Notes under the pieces: model-generated
Seen by the model: only the letters and a program-made list of their open reading frames with translations
What the model was told of the DNA's origin: nothing
Database searches by the model: none
Shown: piece after piece, positions 44,069 to 53,002 of the stretch
Layout of the letters: every line of letters begins with the position of its first letter
Position numbering within the stretch: position 1 is the stretch's first letter
Position numbers and translations under genes: made by a program
From: DATDAW01 sp036524675
GTDB taxonomy: Bacteria; Verrucomicrobiota; Verrucomicrobiia; Chthoniobacterales; DASVRZ01
Length of the DNA stretch: 64,000 bases
Direction: 5' to 3'
Assembly (NCBI GenBank): GCA_036524675.1
Contig: DATDBU010000026.1
Span: 24,066-88,065 of the forward strand

Positions 44069-44362
44069 ATGGCCATTAACGTCAAACCTCTCGGCGACCG
44101 CGTCATCGTGCAGCCGCTCGAGGAAAAAGAAGTCAAAAAAGGCGGAATCATTATTCCCGACACCGCCAAAGAAAAACCCCAGGAGGGCACCGTCGTCGCT
44201 CTTGGCACCGGTAAGACCGATGATGAAGGCAACAAAGTCGCCTTCACGGTAAAGGAAGGGGACAAAGTCCTCATCTCAAAATACGGTGGCACCGAGATCA
44301 AGATCGACGGAGAAGCCTACCTGATCATGCGCGAAGACGACATTCTCGGCATCATTAGTTAA
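44069..44362 (+). CDS. groES: Co-chaperonin GroES
   Basis: 97 residues, the standard GroES length. ATG 44069 is preceded by AAGGAG at 44051-44056. Family blocks NVKPLGDRVIVQPLEE at the start, KKGGIIIPDTAKEKPQEG for the mobile loop, and GDKVLISKYGGTEI with YLIMREDDILGII at the end. It caps the GroEL ring during protein folding. groL follows after 38 bases. An in-frame extension upstream to 44021 looks non-coding. Confidence 0.97.
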   Translation: MAINVKPLGDRVIVQPLEEKEVKKGGIIIPDTAKEKPQEGTVVALGTGKTDDEGNKVAFTVKEGDKVLISKYGGTEIKIDGEAYLIMREDDILGIIS

Positions 44363-44400
44363 TAAATCCCAAATTAATTCTTACAGCTTAAATAACTAAC

Positions 44401-46041
44401 ATGGCAGCCAAACAACTCCAATTCGACGAGTCCGCACGTCACGCACTCTTGCGCGGCATCGAAAAACTCGCCAAAGCCGTCAAGGCGACCCTCGGGCCGT
44501 CCGGTCGTAACGTCATCCTCGACAAGAAATTCGGCAGCCCGACGATCACCAAAGATGGTGTGACCGTGGCGAAGGAAATCGAACTCGAAGATCCTTACGA
44601 AAACATGGGCGCCCAGCTCGTCCGCGAAGTCGCCAGCAAAACCAGCGACATCGCCGGCGACGGCACCACGACTGCGACGGTTCTCGCGGAAGCCATCTAC
44701 AAGGAAGGCCTCAAGAACGTCACTGCCGGTGCCAACCCGACCTCGCTCCAACGCGGTATCCAGAAGGCTGTCGAAGCCATCACCGCTGAGCTCGCCAAGA
44801 TTTCCAACAAGGTCACGGACCGCAAGGAAATCGCCCAGGTCGCCACTGTTTCGGCCAACTGGGACACGACGATCGGCGAAATCATCGCTGACGCCATGGA
44901 CAAAGTCGGCAAGGACGGCACGATCACGGTCGAAGAAGCCAAATCCATCGAAACCAGCCTCGAAGTCGTCGAAGGCATGCAGTTCGACAAGGGCTATCTC
45001 TCGCCTTATTTCGTCACCAACGCCGAGTCGATGGAAGCCGTTCTTGAGAAGCCTTACATCCTCATCCACGAGAAGAAAATCAGCAGCCTGAAAGACCTGC
45101 TGCCGGTCCTCGAGAAAGTTGCCAAGTCCGGCCGCCCGCTCCTCATCATCGCCGAAGACGTCGAAGGTGAAGCGCTCGCGACCCTCGTGGTTAACAAGCT
45201 CCGTGGCACACTCCAGGTTGCAGCTGTCAAGGCTCCCGGCTTCGGCGACCGCCGCAAGGCTATCCTCGAAGACATCGCCATCCTTACCGGTGGCCGCTGT
45301 ATCACCGAAGACCTCGGCATCAAGCTCGAGAGCATCTCGATCGAAGACCTCGGTAAAACTGCCCGCGTTACCATCGACAAGGAAAACACCACCATCGTCG
45401 AAGGTGAAGGCAGCAGCGCTGACATCCAGGGCCGGGTTAATCAGATCCGCCGTCAGATCGAGGAAACCACCAGCGACTACGACCGCGAAAAACTCCAGGA
45501 ACGCCTCGCGAAACTCGCCGGCGGCGTGGCAGTGATCAATGTCGGTGCCGCAACGGAAACCGAGATGAAAGAGAAGAAAGCCCGCGTCGAAGACGCCCTC
45601 CACGCCACTCGTGCAGCGGTTGAGGAAGGTATCGTCCCCGGCGGCGGCGTCGCTCTCATCCGTGCCCAGAAGGCGCTCGATAGCGTCAAGCTCACCGGCG
45701 ACGAAGCCATCGGCCTCTCGATTGTCCGTCGTGCGATCGAAGCTCCGCTTCGTCAGCTCGCTGACAATGCCGGCCAGGAAGGGGCGCTCATCGTGCAGGA
45801 AGTCAAGAAGCGTTCCGGCAACGAAGGTTACAACGTCGCCACCGGCGAATACGTCGACCTCGTGCAGGCTGGCGTCGTTGACCCGACCAAAGTTACCCGT
45901 AGCGCGCTTCAGAACGCCGCGTCCATCTCCGGACTGCTTTTGACGACGGAAGCCATCATCACCGAGCTGCCCGAGAAGGACAAGGCTCCTGCCATGCCTC
46001 CGGGCGGCGGTATGGGCGGCATGGGCGGCATGGACTACTAA
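44401..46041 (+). CDS. groL: Chaperonin GroEL
   Basis: 546 residues with the complete GroEL pattern: VKATLGPSGRNVILDKKFG, DGTTTATVLAEAIYKEGLKN, ANPTSLQRGIQKAVE, NVGAATETEMKEKKARVEDA, VEEGIVPGGGVALIRAQKAL, and the flexible GGGMGGMGGM tail. It forms the double ring that folds proteins with GroES. No Shine-Dalgarno sequence is clear in the 38-base gap from groES, so translation may be coupled. A strong terminator follows. Confidence 0.98.
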   Translation: MAAKQLQFDESARHALLRGIEKLAKAVKATLGPSGRNVILDKKFGSPTITKDGVTVAKEIELEDPYENMGAQLVREVASKTSDIAGDGTTTATVLAEAIYKEGLKNVTAGANPTSLQRGIQKAVEAITAELAKISNKVTDRKEIAQVATVSANWDTTIGEIIADAMDKVGKDGTITVEEAKSIETSLEVVEGMQFDKGYLSPYFVTNAESMEAVLEKPYILIHEKKISSLKDLLPVLEKVAKSGRPLLIIAEDVEGEALATLVVNKLRGTLQVAAVKAPGFGDRRKAILEDIAILTGGRCITEDLGIKLESISIEDLGKTARVTIDKENTTIVEGEGSSADIQGRVNQIRRQIEETTSDYDREKLQERLAKLAGGVAVINVGAATETEMKEKKARVEDALHATRAAVEEGIVPGGGVALIRAQKALDSVKLTGDEAIGLSIVRRAIEAPLRQLADNAGQEGALIVQEVKKRSGNEGYNVATGEYVDLVQAGVVDPTKVTRSALQNAASISGLLLTTEAIITELPEKDKAPAMPPGGGMGGMGGMDY

Positions 46042-46084
46042 GTCCAGGCGGCCAGCCACTCCGACTAATACCTCATATTGACGA

Positions 46085-46120
46085 ACAGCCGGATTCCGAA
46101 GGAGTCCGGCTGTTTTGTTT
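46085..46120 (+). terminator. Rho-independent terminator after groL
   Basis: 9-bp stem ACAGCCGGA/TCCGGCTGT (46085-46093, 46105-46113) followed by TTTGTTT, 43 bases after the groL stop. This is the most convincing terminator on the + strand and closes the groES-groL transcript. Confidence 0.85.
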
Positions 46121-46139
46121 GTGTGACACGTTCATTCAG

Positions 46140-46195
46140 CGATTTTCGATTTTAGGATTTGCGCTTGGATTCCAACCCGCTCCAATCGAAAATCG
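46140..46195. repeat. CGATTTTCGATT hairpin
   Basis: Perfect 12-bp arms CGATTTTCGATT (46140-46151) and AATCGAAAATCG (46184-46195), just upstream of the HAD gene start. No T-tract. It fits the class of A/T-rich intergenic hairpins found elsewhere in the window. Confidence 0.55.
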
Positions 46196-46221
46196 AGAAC
46201 CCAAAATCCAACATTTCCTCG

Positions 46222-46818
46222 ATGCTGAACGCAATTATTTTTGATATTGGAAACGTCCTTTTGAATTTCGATTTCTCGCTTGCCGTGGATCGGATTCGCA
46301 AATCAAGCGGGACGTTTGATGCTACAGCTTGGGAGGTGGTGGAACGATTGAAAATCCCGCTGGAGGAAGGTGGAATCTCCCGAAGGGAATTTGTGAAAGC
46401 GGCGACAGACGCGCTCGGGTTCAAAGGCAGCCACTCGGATTTCGAGAAAGCGTGGCAGGAAATTTTCACACTGAACCAGCCGATGGTGGATTTTGTCGAA
46501 TCGGTTCGGGACCGCTATCCGCTCTATTTATTGTCGAATACCAACGGGATACACGTGGAATATTTTACCCGTGAGTATCCGATTTTCGGGGTTTTTAGCG
46601 CAGCGATTTATTCGCATGATGTCCGGGTGATGAAACCGGCTCCAGAGATTTTCCGTCAGGCGATCCAGACGTTCGGCGTCGATCCGCAAAAGACGGCTTA
46701 CATCGACGATCTGCTGCCTAACATCGAGTCGGCCCGAGAGGCAGGTTTTCGAGTCTTTCATTACGACGCCAAACAGCATGACGCCTTTCTAAAGGATTTT
46801 GCAAAACTAGCGGCGTGA
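46222..46818 (+). CDS. HAD-superfamily phosphatase, YihX-like
   Basis: 198 residues from ATG 46222. HAD motif I reads IIFDIGNVLLNFDF, with the DxGN form of YihX/sugar-phosphate phosphatases in place of DxDxT. Motif II is YLLSNTNGIH, the lysine motif is HDVRVMKPAPEIFRQA, and motif IV is AYIDDLLPNIESAREAG. YihX-like enzymes hydrolyse sugar phosphates such as glucose-1-phosphate; the substrate here is unknown. It is cytosolic and converges with rodA, overlapping by 12 bases at the 3' ends. Confidence 0.85.
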   Translation: MLNAIIFDIGNVLLNFDFSLAVDRIRKSSGTFDATAWEVVERLKIPLEEGGISRREFVKAATDALGFKGSHSDFEKAWQEIFTLNQPMVDFVESVRDRYPLYLLSNTNGIHVEYFTREYPIFGVFSAAIYSHDVRVMKPAPEIFRQAIQTFGVDPQKTAYIDDLLPNIESAREAGFRVFHYDAKQHDAFLKDFAKLAA

Positions 46819-47946
46819 ATTGGGTTTCACTGGGGTTGTGTGCCGGTGAATCCAAATGCTTTGCAGGATGCCCAGGCAGGACATGATGATTAGGACAAAG
46901 CTCCCGCCGTAGCTAATCAGAGGAAGCGGAAGTCCGGTGATGGGCGTCGCGGAAATCGTCATGCCGATATTCATGAAAACATGCGTGAAAATCAAGGTGA
47001 CGATGCCCACCGCCATTAATGTGCCCAACGAATCTTCCGAGGACGCGGCGATGTGAAGTCCTGTAGCGATTAGCAAGCCGTAAACTCCCATGAGAATGGC
47101 CCCGCCGACAAAGCCGTGTTGCTCACCGATAACCGCGAAAATGAAGTCGTTATGGACGATCGTTTCGGGAAGAAAGCCGAGTTCGTTTTGGGTATTGGGC
47201 GCTTTGAATCCTTTGCCCTCGAAACCGCCGGAACCGATGGCGATAAGGGATTGATTTATGGTCCATCCGGCGCCGCGCTTGTCGCGCTCAGGATGCAAAA
47301 AAGTTGTCAGCCGTTCGACCTGATAGGGTTTCAGCACGAAGACAATCGCGGGAGGAATGACGGTAAGGCCCAGAAGCAGCAGCGTAAGCATGTAGCGTTT
47401 GGGAATGCCGCCGACGAAAAACATTGCAAGGACGACTGGGATCCAAACAAGGCACGAGCCAAGATCTGGCTGTTTGAGGATCATGATCCACGGCGCGCCG
47501 ACAATTGCGCCACAAATGAGTATCCGAAGGATCGGATGCAGATTTTTGATTTGATTGAGAGCGAGAGCGACTGAAAGGACCATGATGCCGGCCATGATGG
47601 CCAGCTGGGATGGCTGAAAGCTCATCACCTTGAGATCCAGCCAGCTTTTCGCTCCGTAAACCGTTTTTCCGAATAAAATACAGGCAATCAGGCCCAGGAT
47701 GCCCAGGATATACAACGGCACGGCGCCCCACTTGATCCAACGATAATCGATGAGGCTCAGCGCAAAAAAACTAACCAATCCCACGAGCATCCAGGTTGTC
47801 TGTTTGGACCAGGCCGTAACCAAATAGTTGTCGGTCCGCATCCACGTAGCCGAGTAAACCGCGAACACGCCAAAAACGCACAGGGCAATCATGATGGCAA
47901 AAAGAACCCAGTTAAGTCCGAGGAGTTTTTTGAGGAGCGGATGCAT
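46807..47946 (-). CDS. rodA: Rod shape-determining protein RodA (SEDS glycosyltransferase)
   Basis: 379 residues with about ten membrane helices. SEDS blocks: KQTTWMLVGLVSFFALS, YGAKSWLDLKVMSFQPSQLA, LKQPDLGSC, KPYQVERLTTFLHPERDKRGAGWTINQS, SGGFEGKGF, LPETIVHNDFIFAVIGEQHGF, and final GLPLPLISYGGSF. RodA polymerises lipid II into glycan strands for cell elongation together with a class B PBP. RodA rather than FtsW or SpoVE is supported by the FQPSQ/NELGFLPE-HNDFIF pattern. No mreBCD or pbp2 genes lie in the window. It is 15 bases upstream of the ABC ATPase gene end. Confidence 0.92.
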   Translation of the reverse strand: MHPLLKKLLGLNWVLFAIMIALCVFGVFAVYSATWMRTDNYLVTAWSKQTTWMLVGLVSFFALSLIDYRWIKWGAVPLYILGILGLIACILFGKTVYGAKSWLDLKVMSFQPSQLAIMAGIMVLSVALALNQIKNLHPILRILICGAIVGAPWIMILKQPDLGSCLVWIPVVLAMFFVGGIPKRYMLTLLLLGLTVIPPAIVFVLKPYQVERLTTFLHPERDKRGAGWTINQSLIAIGSGGFEGKGFKAPNTQNELGFLPETIVHNDFIFAVIGEQHGFVGGAILMGVYGLLIATGLHIAASSEDSLGTLMAVGIVTLIFTHVFMNIGMTISATPITGLPLPLISYGGSFVLIIMSCLGILQSIWIHRHTTPVKPNSRR

Positions 47947-47961
47947 GATTTTCAGCCGGAA

Positions 47962-48747
47962 TTAGAGCGCAGGAACGGCGTCGAGCAGGCGACGGGTATA
48001 CTCGTGTTGCGGGTTTTGATAGATATCGGACGCCGGAGCGGCCTCGACGATTTTTCCGCGGAACATCACTAGTACATAATCGCTAATATGCTCGACCACT
48101 GCCAGGTCGTGAGCGATGAAAAGGTAGGTGAGGCCAAGCTGTTCCTGAAGATCCTGAAGGAGGTTGATAATTTGTGCCTGAACGGAGACGTCGAGCGCGC
48201 TTACTGCTTCGTCGCAAACAACAAAATCTGGTTTGACGGCGAGGGCACGGGCGATACCGATACGCTGACGTTGGCCACCGCTGAATTCGTGGGGGTAACG
48301 TGCCGCGAAATCCGGCTTTAGCTCGACCAAACCCAGCAACTCGGCGACGCGATCCCCGCGTTGGCTCCTGGTCAGTTCCGGAAAATGAATTTCGAGCGGC
48401 TCGGAAACGATCTGTCCAATTGTCATTCGCGGATTGAGAGAGCCGAATGGATCCTGAAAAATCATCTGCATTCTCCGGCGGAAGGGTCGGAATTTCGGTT
48501 CGGTGAGTGGAAGAATATCGGCGCCATCAAAACGAACCTCGCCACCCGTAGCAGCCTCGAGCTTGAGGATTGTTTTCCCGACAGTCGTTTTACCGCTGCC
48601 GCTTTCTCCAACAAGGCCGACGGTTGTGCCTCTTTCGACGTTGAAACTGACGTCATCCACTGCTTTCAGGGGCTCCGCGTGCTTCGAAAACAATCCGGCG
48701 GGCGGTGCGAACCACGTGCGGAGGTTCTTGACTTCGAGCAAACTCAT
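47962..48747 (-). CDS. Oligopeptide/dipeptide-type ABC transporter ATPase, orphan
   Basis: 261 residues with full ATPase motifs: Walker A LVGESGSGKTTVGKTIL, Q-loop MIFQDPFGSLNPRMTIG, signature HEFSGGQRQRIGIARAL, Walker B FVVCDEAVSALDVS, and H-loop FIAHDLAVV. The pattern is typical of OppF/DppF. The oligopeptide-type C-terminal extension is short (ends LLDAVPAL), so it lacks the usual tail of about 50 residues. No permease or binding-protein genes are nearby. It overlaps thiG by four bases. Confidence 0.88.
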   Translation of the reverse strand: MSLLEVKNLRTWFAPPAGLFSKHAEPLKAVDDVSFNVERGTTVGLVGESGSGKTTVGKTILKLEAATGGEVRFDGADILPLTEPKFRPFRRRMQMIFQDPFGSLNPRMTIGQIVSEPLEIHFPELTRSQRGDRVAELLGLVELKPDFAARYPHEFSGGQRQRIGIARALAVKPDFVVCDEAVSALDVSVQAQIINLLQDLQEQLGLTYLFIAHDLAVVEHISDYVLVMFRGKIVEAAPASDIYQNPQHEYTRRLLDAVPAL

Positions 48748-49532
48748 GGGGCCTTCAGAAAACCCGTGAGTGGGCTCGTGGCTATGGCGTGAACGCCCGG
48801 GGTGGCGAGTCCCAGGTCATAGGCTTCGCGTCCAGCCTGAACGGCGGCTGCGAAAGCACGTGCCATACGCACAGGATCGGAGCTAACGGCAATGGCCGTA
48901 TTGATAAGGACTGCGTCCGCTCCCATTTCCATGGCTTCCGCGGCCTGGCTGGGTGCCCCGATACCAGCATCGACTACGACAGGAACGGTCGCCTGTTCGA
49001 TAATGATTTCGATCTGGTCGCGGGTGCGAATGCCCCGATTGCTGCCGATCGGTGAGCCGAGTGGCATAACCGTGGCAGCACCGGCGTCCTGGAGACGTTT
49101 GGCGAGGACGGGGTCGGCGTTGATGTAGGGAAAGACGATAAAACCTTCGCGCACAAGGATTTCTGTGGCTTTCAGAGTCTCGATCGGGTCAGGCAACAAG
49201 TAACGGGGATCGGGATGAATTTCGAGTTTAACCCAATTCGGTAAGCCGGCGGCGACCGCGAGGCGAGCGAGACGAACCGCTTCTTCGGCGGTCATGGCTC
49301 CACTGGTGTTGGGCAGCAGCAGGTATTTCCCTGGATCAATGAAGTCCAGGATGTTGGCGTAAGGATCTTTCTTGCCGGAAAGATCCGCGCGCCGAAGGGC
49401 GACGGTGACGATTTCCGTGCCGCTGGCCTCGAGCGCGTCACGCATGACGTCATTGCCGCTGAATTTTCCGGTGCCGACGAATAGGCGCGAAGAAAACTGG
49501 CGGTCTGCAATGCGGAGCGCTGTGTCATTCAT
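48744..49532 (-). CDS. thiG: Thiazole synthase
   Basis: 262 residues from ATG 49532; longer starts add a Cys/Arg-rich, unlikely sequence. ThiG makes the thiazole phosphate of thiamine from deoxyxylulose-5-phosphate, dehydroglycine and ThiS-thiocarboxylate. Seen: SRLFVGTGKFSGNDVMRDAL, EIVTVALRRADLSGKKD, LLLPNTSGAMTAEEAVRLAR, the Schiff-base lysine in PNWVKLEIHPDPRYLLPD, VMPLGSPIGSNRGIRTRDQI, and VVVDAGIGAPSQAAEAMEMG. Its ThiS partner and other thi genes are not in the window. Translation is coupled to an unrelated-looking ABC ATPase. Confidence 0.95.
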   Translation of the reverse strand: MNDTALRIADRQFSSRLFVGTGKFSGNDVMRDALEASGTEIVTVALRRADLSGKKDPYANILDFIDPGKYLLLPNTSGAMTAEEAVRLARLAVAAGLPNWVKLEIHPDPRYLLPDPIETLKATEILVREGFIVFPYINADPVLAKRLQDAGAATVMPLGSPIGSNRGIRTRDQIEIIIEQATVPVVVDAGIGAPSQAAEAMEMGADAVLINTAIAVSSDPVRMARAFAAAVQAGREAYDLGLATPGVHAIATSPLTGFLKAP

Positions 49533-49611
49533 AGGGCAACAAACGTAACAGCAGGGTTCGGATTTTTCATCACGGAACTTTTCGCGCGCAGAGGTGGATG
49601 ACGAAAGTTTC

Positions 49612-50880
49612 CTACACCTCCGCTGTTGCTCTGCCAATCGCCGAGATCGCCTCACGAATCTGTGCCTCGCTCACGCACAGGGGCAACATGAGAACGACCG
49701 TGTCTCGAATGGGCCGGGTGAGAAGCCCGTATTTTCTGGCCCTCAGGCAGACTTCTGCCCCGGACCGGCCGATGACATCGATTCCGGCGATGAAACCGCA
49801 CTGTCGGACGCCGCTTACATTGGGGTTCATTGCCGCAAGGGTCGCCAGCTCTTCGCGCAAGAAAGCGATTTTTCCCTGTAGTTTTTCCAGTGTCTTTTCC
49901 TCCTCAAAAAGGTCCAGCGACGCCAAAGCCGCAGCGCAACCCAATGGATTTGCCGTGTAACTGTGCCCGTAATACACGGCCCGGCTTGGTTCACCGAGGA
50001 AGCCTTCGAAAATACGCTCCGGCATCAGCGTCGCTGACATCGGCAAATAACCGCCTGTCAACCCCTTCGCCAGGCAGAGAAAGTCGGGCACGACGTCTTC
50101 ATGCTGACACGCAAACATCCTGCCGGTTCGTCCGAATCCAGTCATTACCTCGTCTAAAATGAGATGTATCCCGTGTGCTTTTGTCCACACGCGGAGTTCC
50201 GCCAGCATTCCCGCCGGCCACGGGCGCATTCCGGCGACCCCCTGAATCAGCGGTTCAACAACGACCGCCGCGACCTTATCCTGCGGCAAGTCGTCCAGTT
50301 CCCCGACCGACCGCACATGCGTCACCGGGAAGTGGTGCACGCGGAAGCGTTCATGAAACAGTGCGTTCCCGCCCAGACTCGCGGCGCCCATCGTATCGCC
50401 GTGATAGGCCTCCGTAAAACCCACGAACCGCGTACGCTGCGGCTGACCATTCTGCATCCAGTATTGCGCGGAAATCTTAAGCGCCACCTCAATGGCGGTC
50501 GAACCGTTGTCTCCAAAAAACACTCGCGTCAATTTTTCATCGTCGTCGTCCGAGAATAGTCCGCACAGCCGTGCCGCGAGTTCTCCCGCCAGCGGATGGG
50601 TGAAGCCAAGAAACGAGCTGTGCGCGATTCGATCCAGCTGATTGGCAATCGCCGCATTCAATCGCGGGTGGGCGTGTCCGTGGATATTCACCCAGATCGA
50701 TGAATTCCCGTCGAGATAGCGATTTCCCTCCGAGTCGAAGAGATATGGCCCGGTTCCGCGCACAATCACCAAAGGTTCAAACTCCGGTGCACACCACGCC
50801 TCCATCGGTGTAAACGGATGCCAGCCAAACTTCTTGTCCAGCGCCCAGGCGTGCAAGGTCACGTTTGTCGTTGTCATCAA
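49612..50880 (-). CDS. bioA: Adenosylmethionine-8-amino-7-oxononanoate aminotransferase
   Basis: 422 residues, class III PLP aminotransferase. It makes 7,8-diaminononanoate for biotin, using S-adenosylmethionine as amino donor. Seen: WHPFTPMEAW (BioA-typical N terminus), YLDGNSSIWVNIHGHAHPRLN, FGDNGSTAIEVALKISAQYW, the DEVMTGFGRTGRMFA block with the PLP-binding Asp, and the catalytic lysine in LAKGLTGGYLPMSATL. The C terminus has LLTRPIRDTVVLMLPL. It stands alone without bioF/B/D here. A second Met three bases in (50877) is an alternative start. Confidence 0.94.
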   Translation of the reverse strand: MMTTTNVTLHAWALDKKFGWHPFTPMEAWCAPEFEPLVIVRGTGPYLFDSEGNRYLDGNSSIWVNIHGHAHPRLNAAIANQLDRIAHSSFLGFTHPLAGELAARLCGLFSDDDDEKLTRVFFGDNGSTAIEVALKISAQYWMQNGQPQRTRFVGFTEAYHGDTMGAASLGGNALFHERFRVHHFPVTHVRSVGELDDLPQDKVAAVVVEPLIQGVAGMRPWPAGMLAELRVWTKAHGIHLILDEVMTGFGRTGRMFACQHEDVVPDFLCLAKGLTGGYLPMSATLMPERIFEGFLGEPSRAVYYGHSYTANPLGCAAALASLDLFEEEKTLEKLQGKIAFLREELATLAAMNPNVSGVRQCGFIAGIDVIGRSGAEVCLRARKYGLLTRPIRDTVVLMLPLCVSEAQIREAISAIGRATAEV

Positions 50881-50966
50881 TCGTCAAGCCTGCCGTGATT
50901 CGGCGAAGCCTTGCGAGTACTCCAAAGCGGCATGCGTGGCAGATTCTTGTCCCGACCGATAAGCTG

Positions 50967-51617
50967 TCAATCCCCGTATCGCCGCCTCCACTCTGCGCGG
51001 ATCTCGCCCATCTCGGAGATAATTCCGTCCCGGATTTTGAAAATGCGCTGGCTTAATTGCTTCGCTTTTGCCCGGCCGATCAATTTGGCCTTGCTCATTT
51101 CATTCACCGCGTCCAGAGCGGTCGTGATAGCTTTCAAAGCCCGTTTCAAATAGGCGATCGTCATTCCCATTTCGTCGATGTCATCGTCGCTAAGCGCCGC
51201 AGCGAGTTTTGCGCTGCCAATGGCAGCATTGGTGGCCAATTTAACGGCCAGAGGATGATTTTGCAGCTGAGGCAAATCGTCGAACATCTGATCCACCGCC
51301 ACGGTTAACGTGAATGAAGCCCGGTAGAGCGGATGCTTTTCGAACGTATCGTCCGTCTCAAATTCAGCCGCCTCTTTTTCGATTTCTTCCATATCGATGT
51401 CATCAAAAAAGGCCGCTGCCTCCTCTGTCCAATCCAGGCCGCTTTCGTCCGTCAGATGTACCCAACCCATTTCCTTGGCGATAATTTGATCGCGTTCGGG
51501 ATGGTCCATGTATTTCTCGAGCAACTCCATGTACTGCTCGGTTTTGTGATCCTGCTCTTGCAGGAACCGTTCCCAGTCGTGTTCGTCCCATGGACGGTTG
51601 GAATCGCTTTTGCCCAT
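50967..51617 (-). CDS. Hypothetical acidic helical protein
   Basis: 216 residues, not recognised. The N terminus is highly charged (WDEHDWERFLQEQDHKTEQ), followed by an acidic block (FFDDIDMEEIEKEAAEFETD). The C-terminal half is helical and Ala/Lys-rich (LKRALKAITTALDAVNEMSK, then AKAKQLSQRIFKIRDGIIS). No membrane segment, signal or cysteine is seen. The clean long frame and protein-like composition support a real gene. It lies 86 bases from bioA and is transcribed in the same direction; nothing points to its function. Confidence 0.65.
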   Translation of the reverse strand: MGKSDSNRPWDEHDWERFLQEQDHKTEQYMELLEKYMDHPERDQIIAKEMGWVHLTDESGLDWTEEAAAFFDDIDMEEIEKEAAEFETDDTFEKHPLYRASFTLTVAVDQMFDDLPQLQNHPLAVKLATNAAIGSAKLAAALSDDDIDEMGMTIAYLKRALKAITTALDAVNEMSKAKLIGRAKAKQLSQRIFKIRDGIISEMGEIRAEWRRRYGD

Positions 51618-51695
51618 ATCTCATCATGCCTGAACTCGCAGAAATGGGCAATGCGACAATATGCAGCGGACATTAGAATCCTGTCAGATTCACAA

Positions 51696-52784
51696 TCAAG
51701 CAGCGGAAACAATCCCGGTTTCACGCTCGTGGCGGAGCCGCAATTGACCGCAAGCAGCATCGATATCGTGGCCTTTCTCGCGCCGAATCGTCGCTTTCAC
51801 CCGGTGCGAACGCAGGATTTCCAGAAAAGTTTCCTGCCGGCGGATCGACGGGCGCACCCAGGGGAGGCCCTCGACGGTGTTGTAGGGAATCAGGTTCACC
51901 TTGGCCGAGAGGCGTAACGCGTGACGCGACAGTTCGTGTGCCTGTTCCAGCGTGTCATTGACTTGATCGATAAGGATGTACTCGAAGGTGATGTGTTGCT
52001 TTTTGCGCGATTGCCAATAGCTGCATGCATCGAGGAGCTCGTCGACCGGGTATTTGCGGTTCACGGGCATGATCTGCGCGCGGACCTCGTCGGTAGCGCC
52101 GTGAAGAGAAATCGCCAGCCGTAATTGCAACGGAAGCTCGGCCAGTTTGCGAATTTGAGGCACGAGCCCACTAGTGGAAACGGTAATATGCCGCGCGCCG
52201 AGGCCGATGCCCCAAGGGCTGTTGATGATCTCGATGGCGCGGGTGAGGTTTTCGAAATTCGCCAGGGGCTCGCCCATGCCCATGAAAACGATGTTCTGGA
52301 TCCGTTCGCCTGTAAGTCGTTCCGCCTCAAGAATTTGATCGACAATTTCCTCCGACCCGAGATTGCGTGTCCAGCCTTCGAGACCGCTCGCGCAAAATTT
52401 GCAGCCATAGGCACAACCGACCTGGCTCGATACGCAAATCGTTCTTCGAGAAGATGTTTCGCCGAACTCGGCAGGTGTGGCCGGGATGACAACTGATTCG
52501 ATGAAACGTCCGTCGCGGAGGCGAAAGAGCAGCTTGCGCGTCGTGTCATGCGAACCGGTCTGACGCGCGAGGGCGAGTTCATCAAAACGAAATTCCGCTG
52601 TCAGCCACTCGCGCAGGGACGCAGGCAGATCCGTCATCTCAGAAATCGACCTGGCACGTTTCTGATAAATCCACCGTAAAATCTGCTCCGCCCGATACCG
52701 GGGCTGTCCGTGCGAGATGACAGCGGCTTCCAAAGTGGAAAGCGACAGGCTTTTGAGATGGGATTTGTCAGGTGTGGCGGGCAT
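51696..52784 (-). CDS. rlmN: 23S rRNA/tRNA adenine-2-methyltransferase RlmN
   Basis: 362 residues from ATG 52784. Radical SAM motif CAYGCKFCASG (CxxxCxxC) binds the [4Fe-4S] cluster. Other blocks: FIESVVIPATPAEFGE, ICVSSQVGCAYGC, NIVFMGMGEPLANFENLTRA, VSTSGLVPQIRKLAELPL, and VNLIPYNTVEGLPWVRPS. RlmN methylates A2503 of 23S rRNA and A37 of some tRNAs. One of the two cysteines of the mechanism is in the C-terminal DAACGQLR. A strong hairpin element lies just upstream, at 52867-52981. Confidence 0.94.
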   Translation of the reverse strand: MPATPDKSHLKSLSLSTLEAAVISHGQPRYRAEQILRWIYQKRARSISEMTDLPASLREWLTAEFRFDELALARQTGSHDTTRKLLFRLRDGRFIESVVIPATPAEFGETSSRRTICVSSQVGCAYGCKFCASGLEGWTRNLGSEEIVDQILEAERLTGERIQNIVFMGMGEPLANFENLTRAIEIINSPWGIGLGARHITVSTSGLVPQIRKLAELPLQLRLAISLHGATDEVRAQIMPVNRKYPVDELLDACSYWQSRKKQHITFEYILIDQVNDTLEQAHELSRHALRLSAKVNLIPYNTVEGLPWVRPSIRRQETFLEILRSHRVKATIRREKGHDIDAACGQLRLRHERETGIVSAA

Positions 52785-52866
52785 GGAAATCGCCAAGCAT
52801 ATCACGGGTTTCATCTGCTCGGAAGAGAGCACCCCACATCGGAGTCAGCCGTTGGGCTGGAGCTCT

Positions 52867-52981
52867 GGGGAGGACAGGCCGCTGGCCTGTATTTCGGCGG
52901 CTCGCCGATTTCGTGTGAGTCTGCAGACGTTCGTTAACCGGCGAGCCGCCGGATGTTACAGGCCGGCGGCCTGTCCTCCCC
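52867..52981. repeat. GGGGAGGACAGGCC long hairpin
   Basis: 25-base outer arms (52867-52891 and 52957-52981) match at 24 positions and begin GGGGAGGACAGGCC. A second, inner pair GGCGGCTCGCCG/CGGCGAGCCGCC is perfect over 12 bases. The nested stem pair with a 30-base loop lies between gpsA and rlmN. It resembles the GGGGAGGGTGGGCATC element at 25.6 kb in size and nesting but not in sequence. Confidence 0.8.
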
Positions 52982-53002
52982 AAAAATGTATGCTCGCGAA
53001 GT

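Noticed and set aside
44374..46059. 561-codon open frame antisense to groL
   Set aside because: It mirrors the groL codon pattern, has low complexity in Asp/Phe/Gly and no domain; groL on the other strand is certain.
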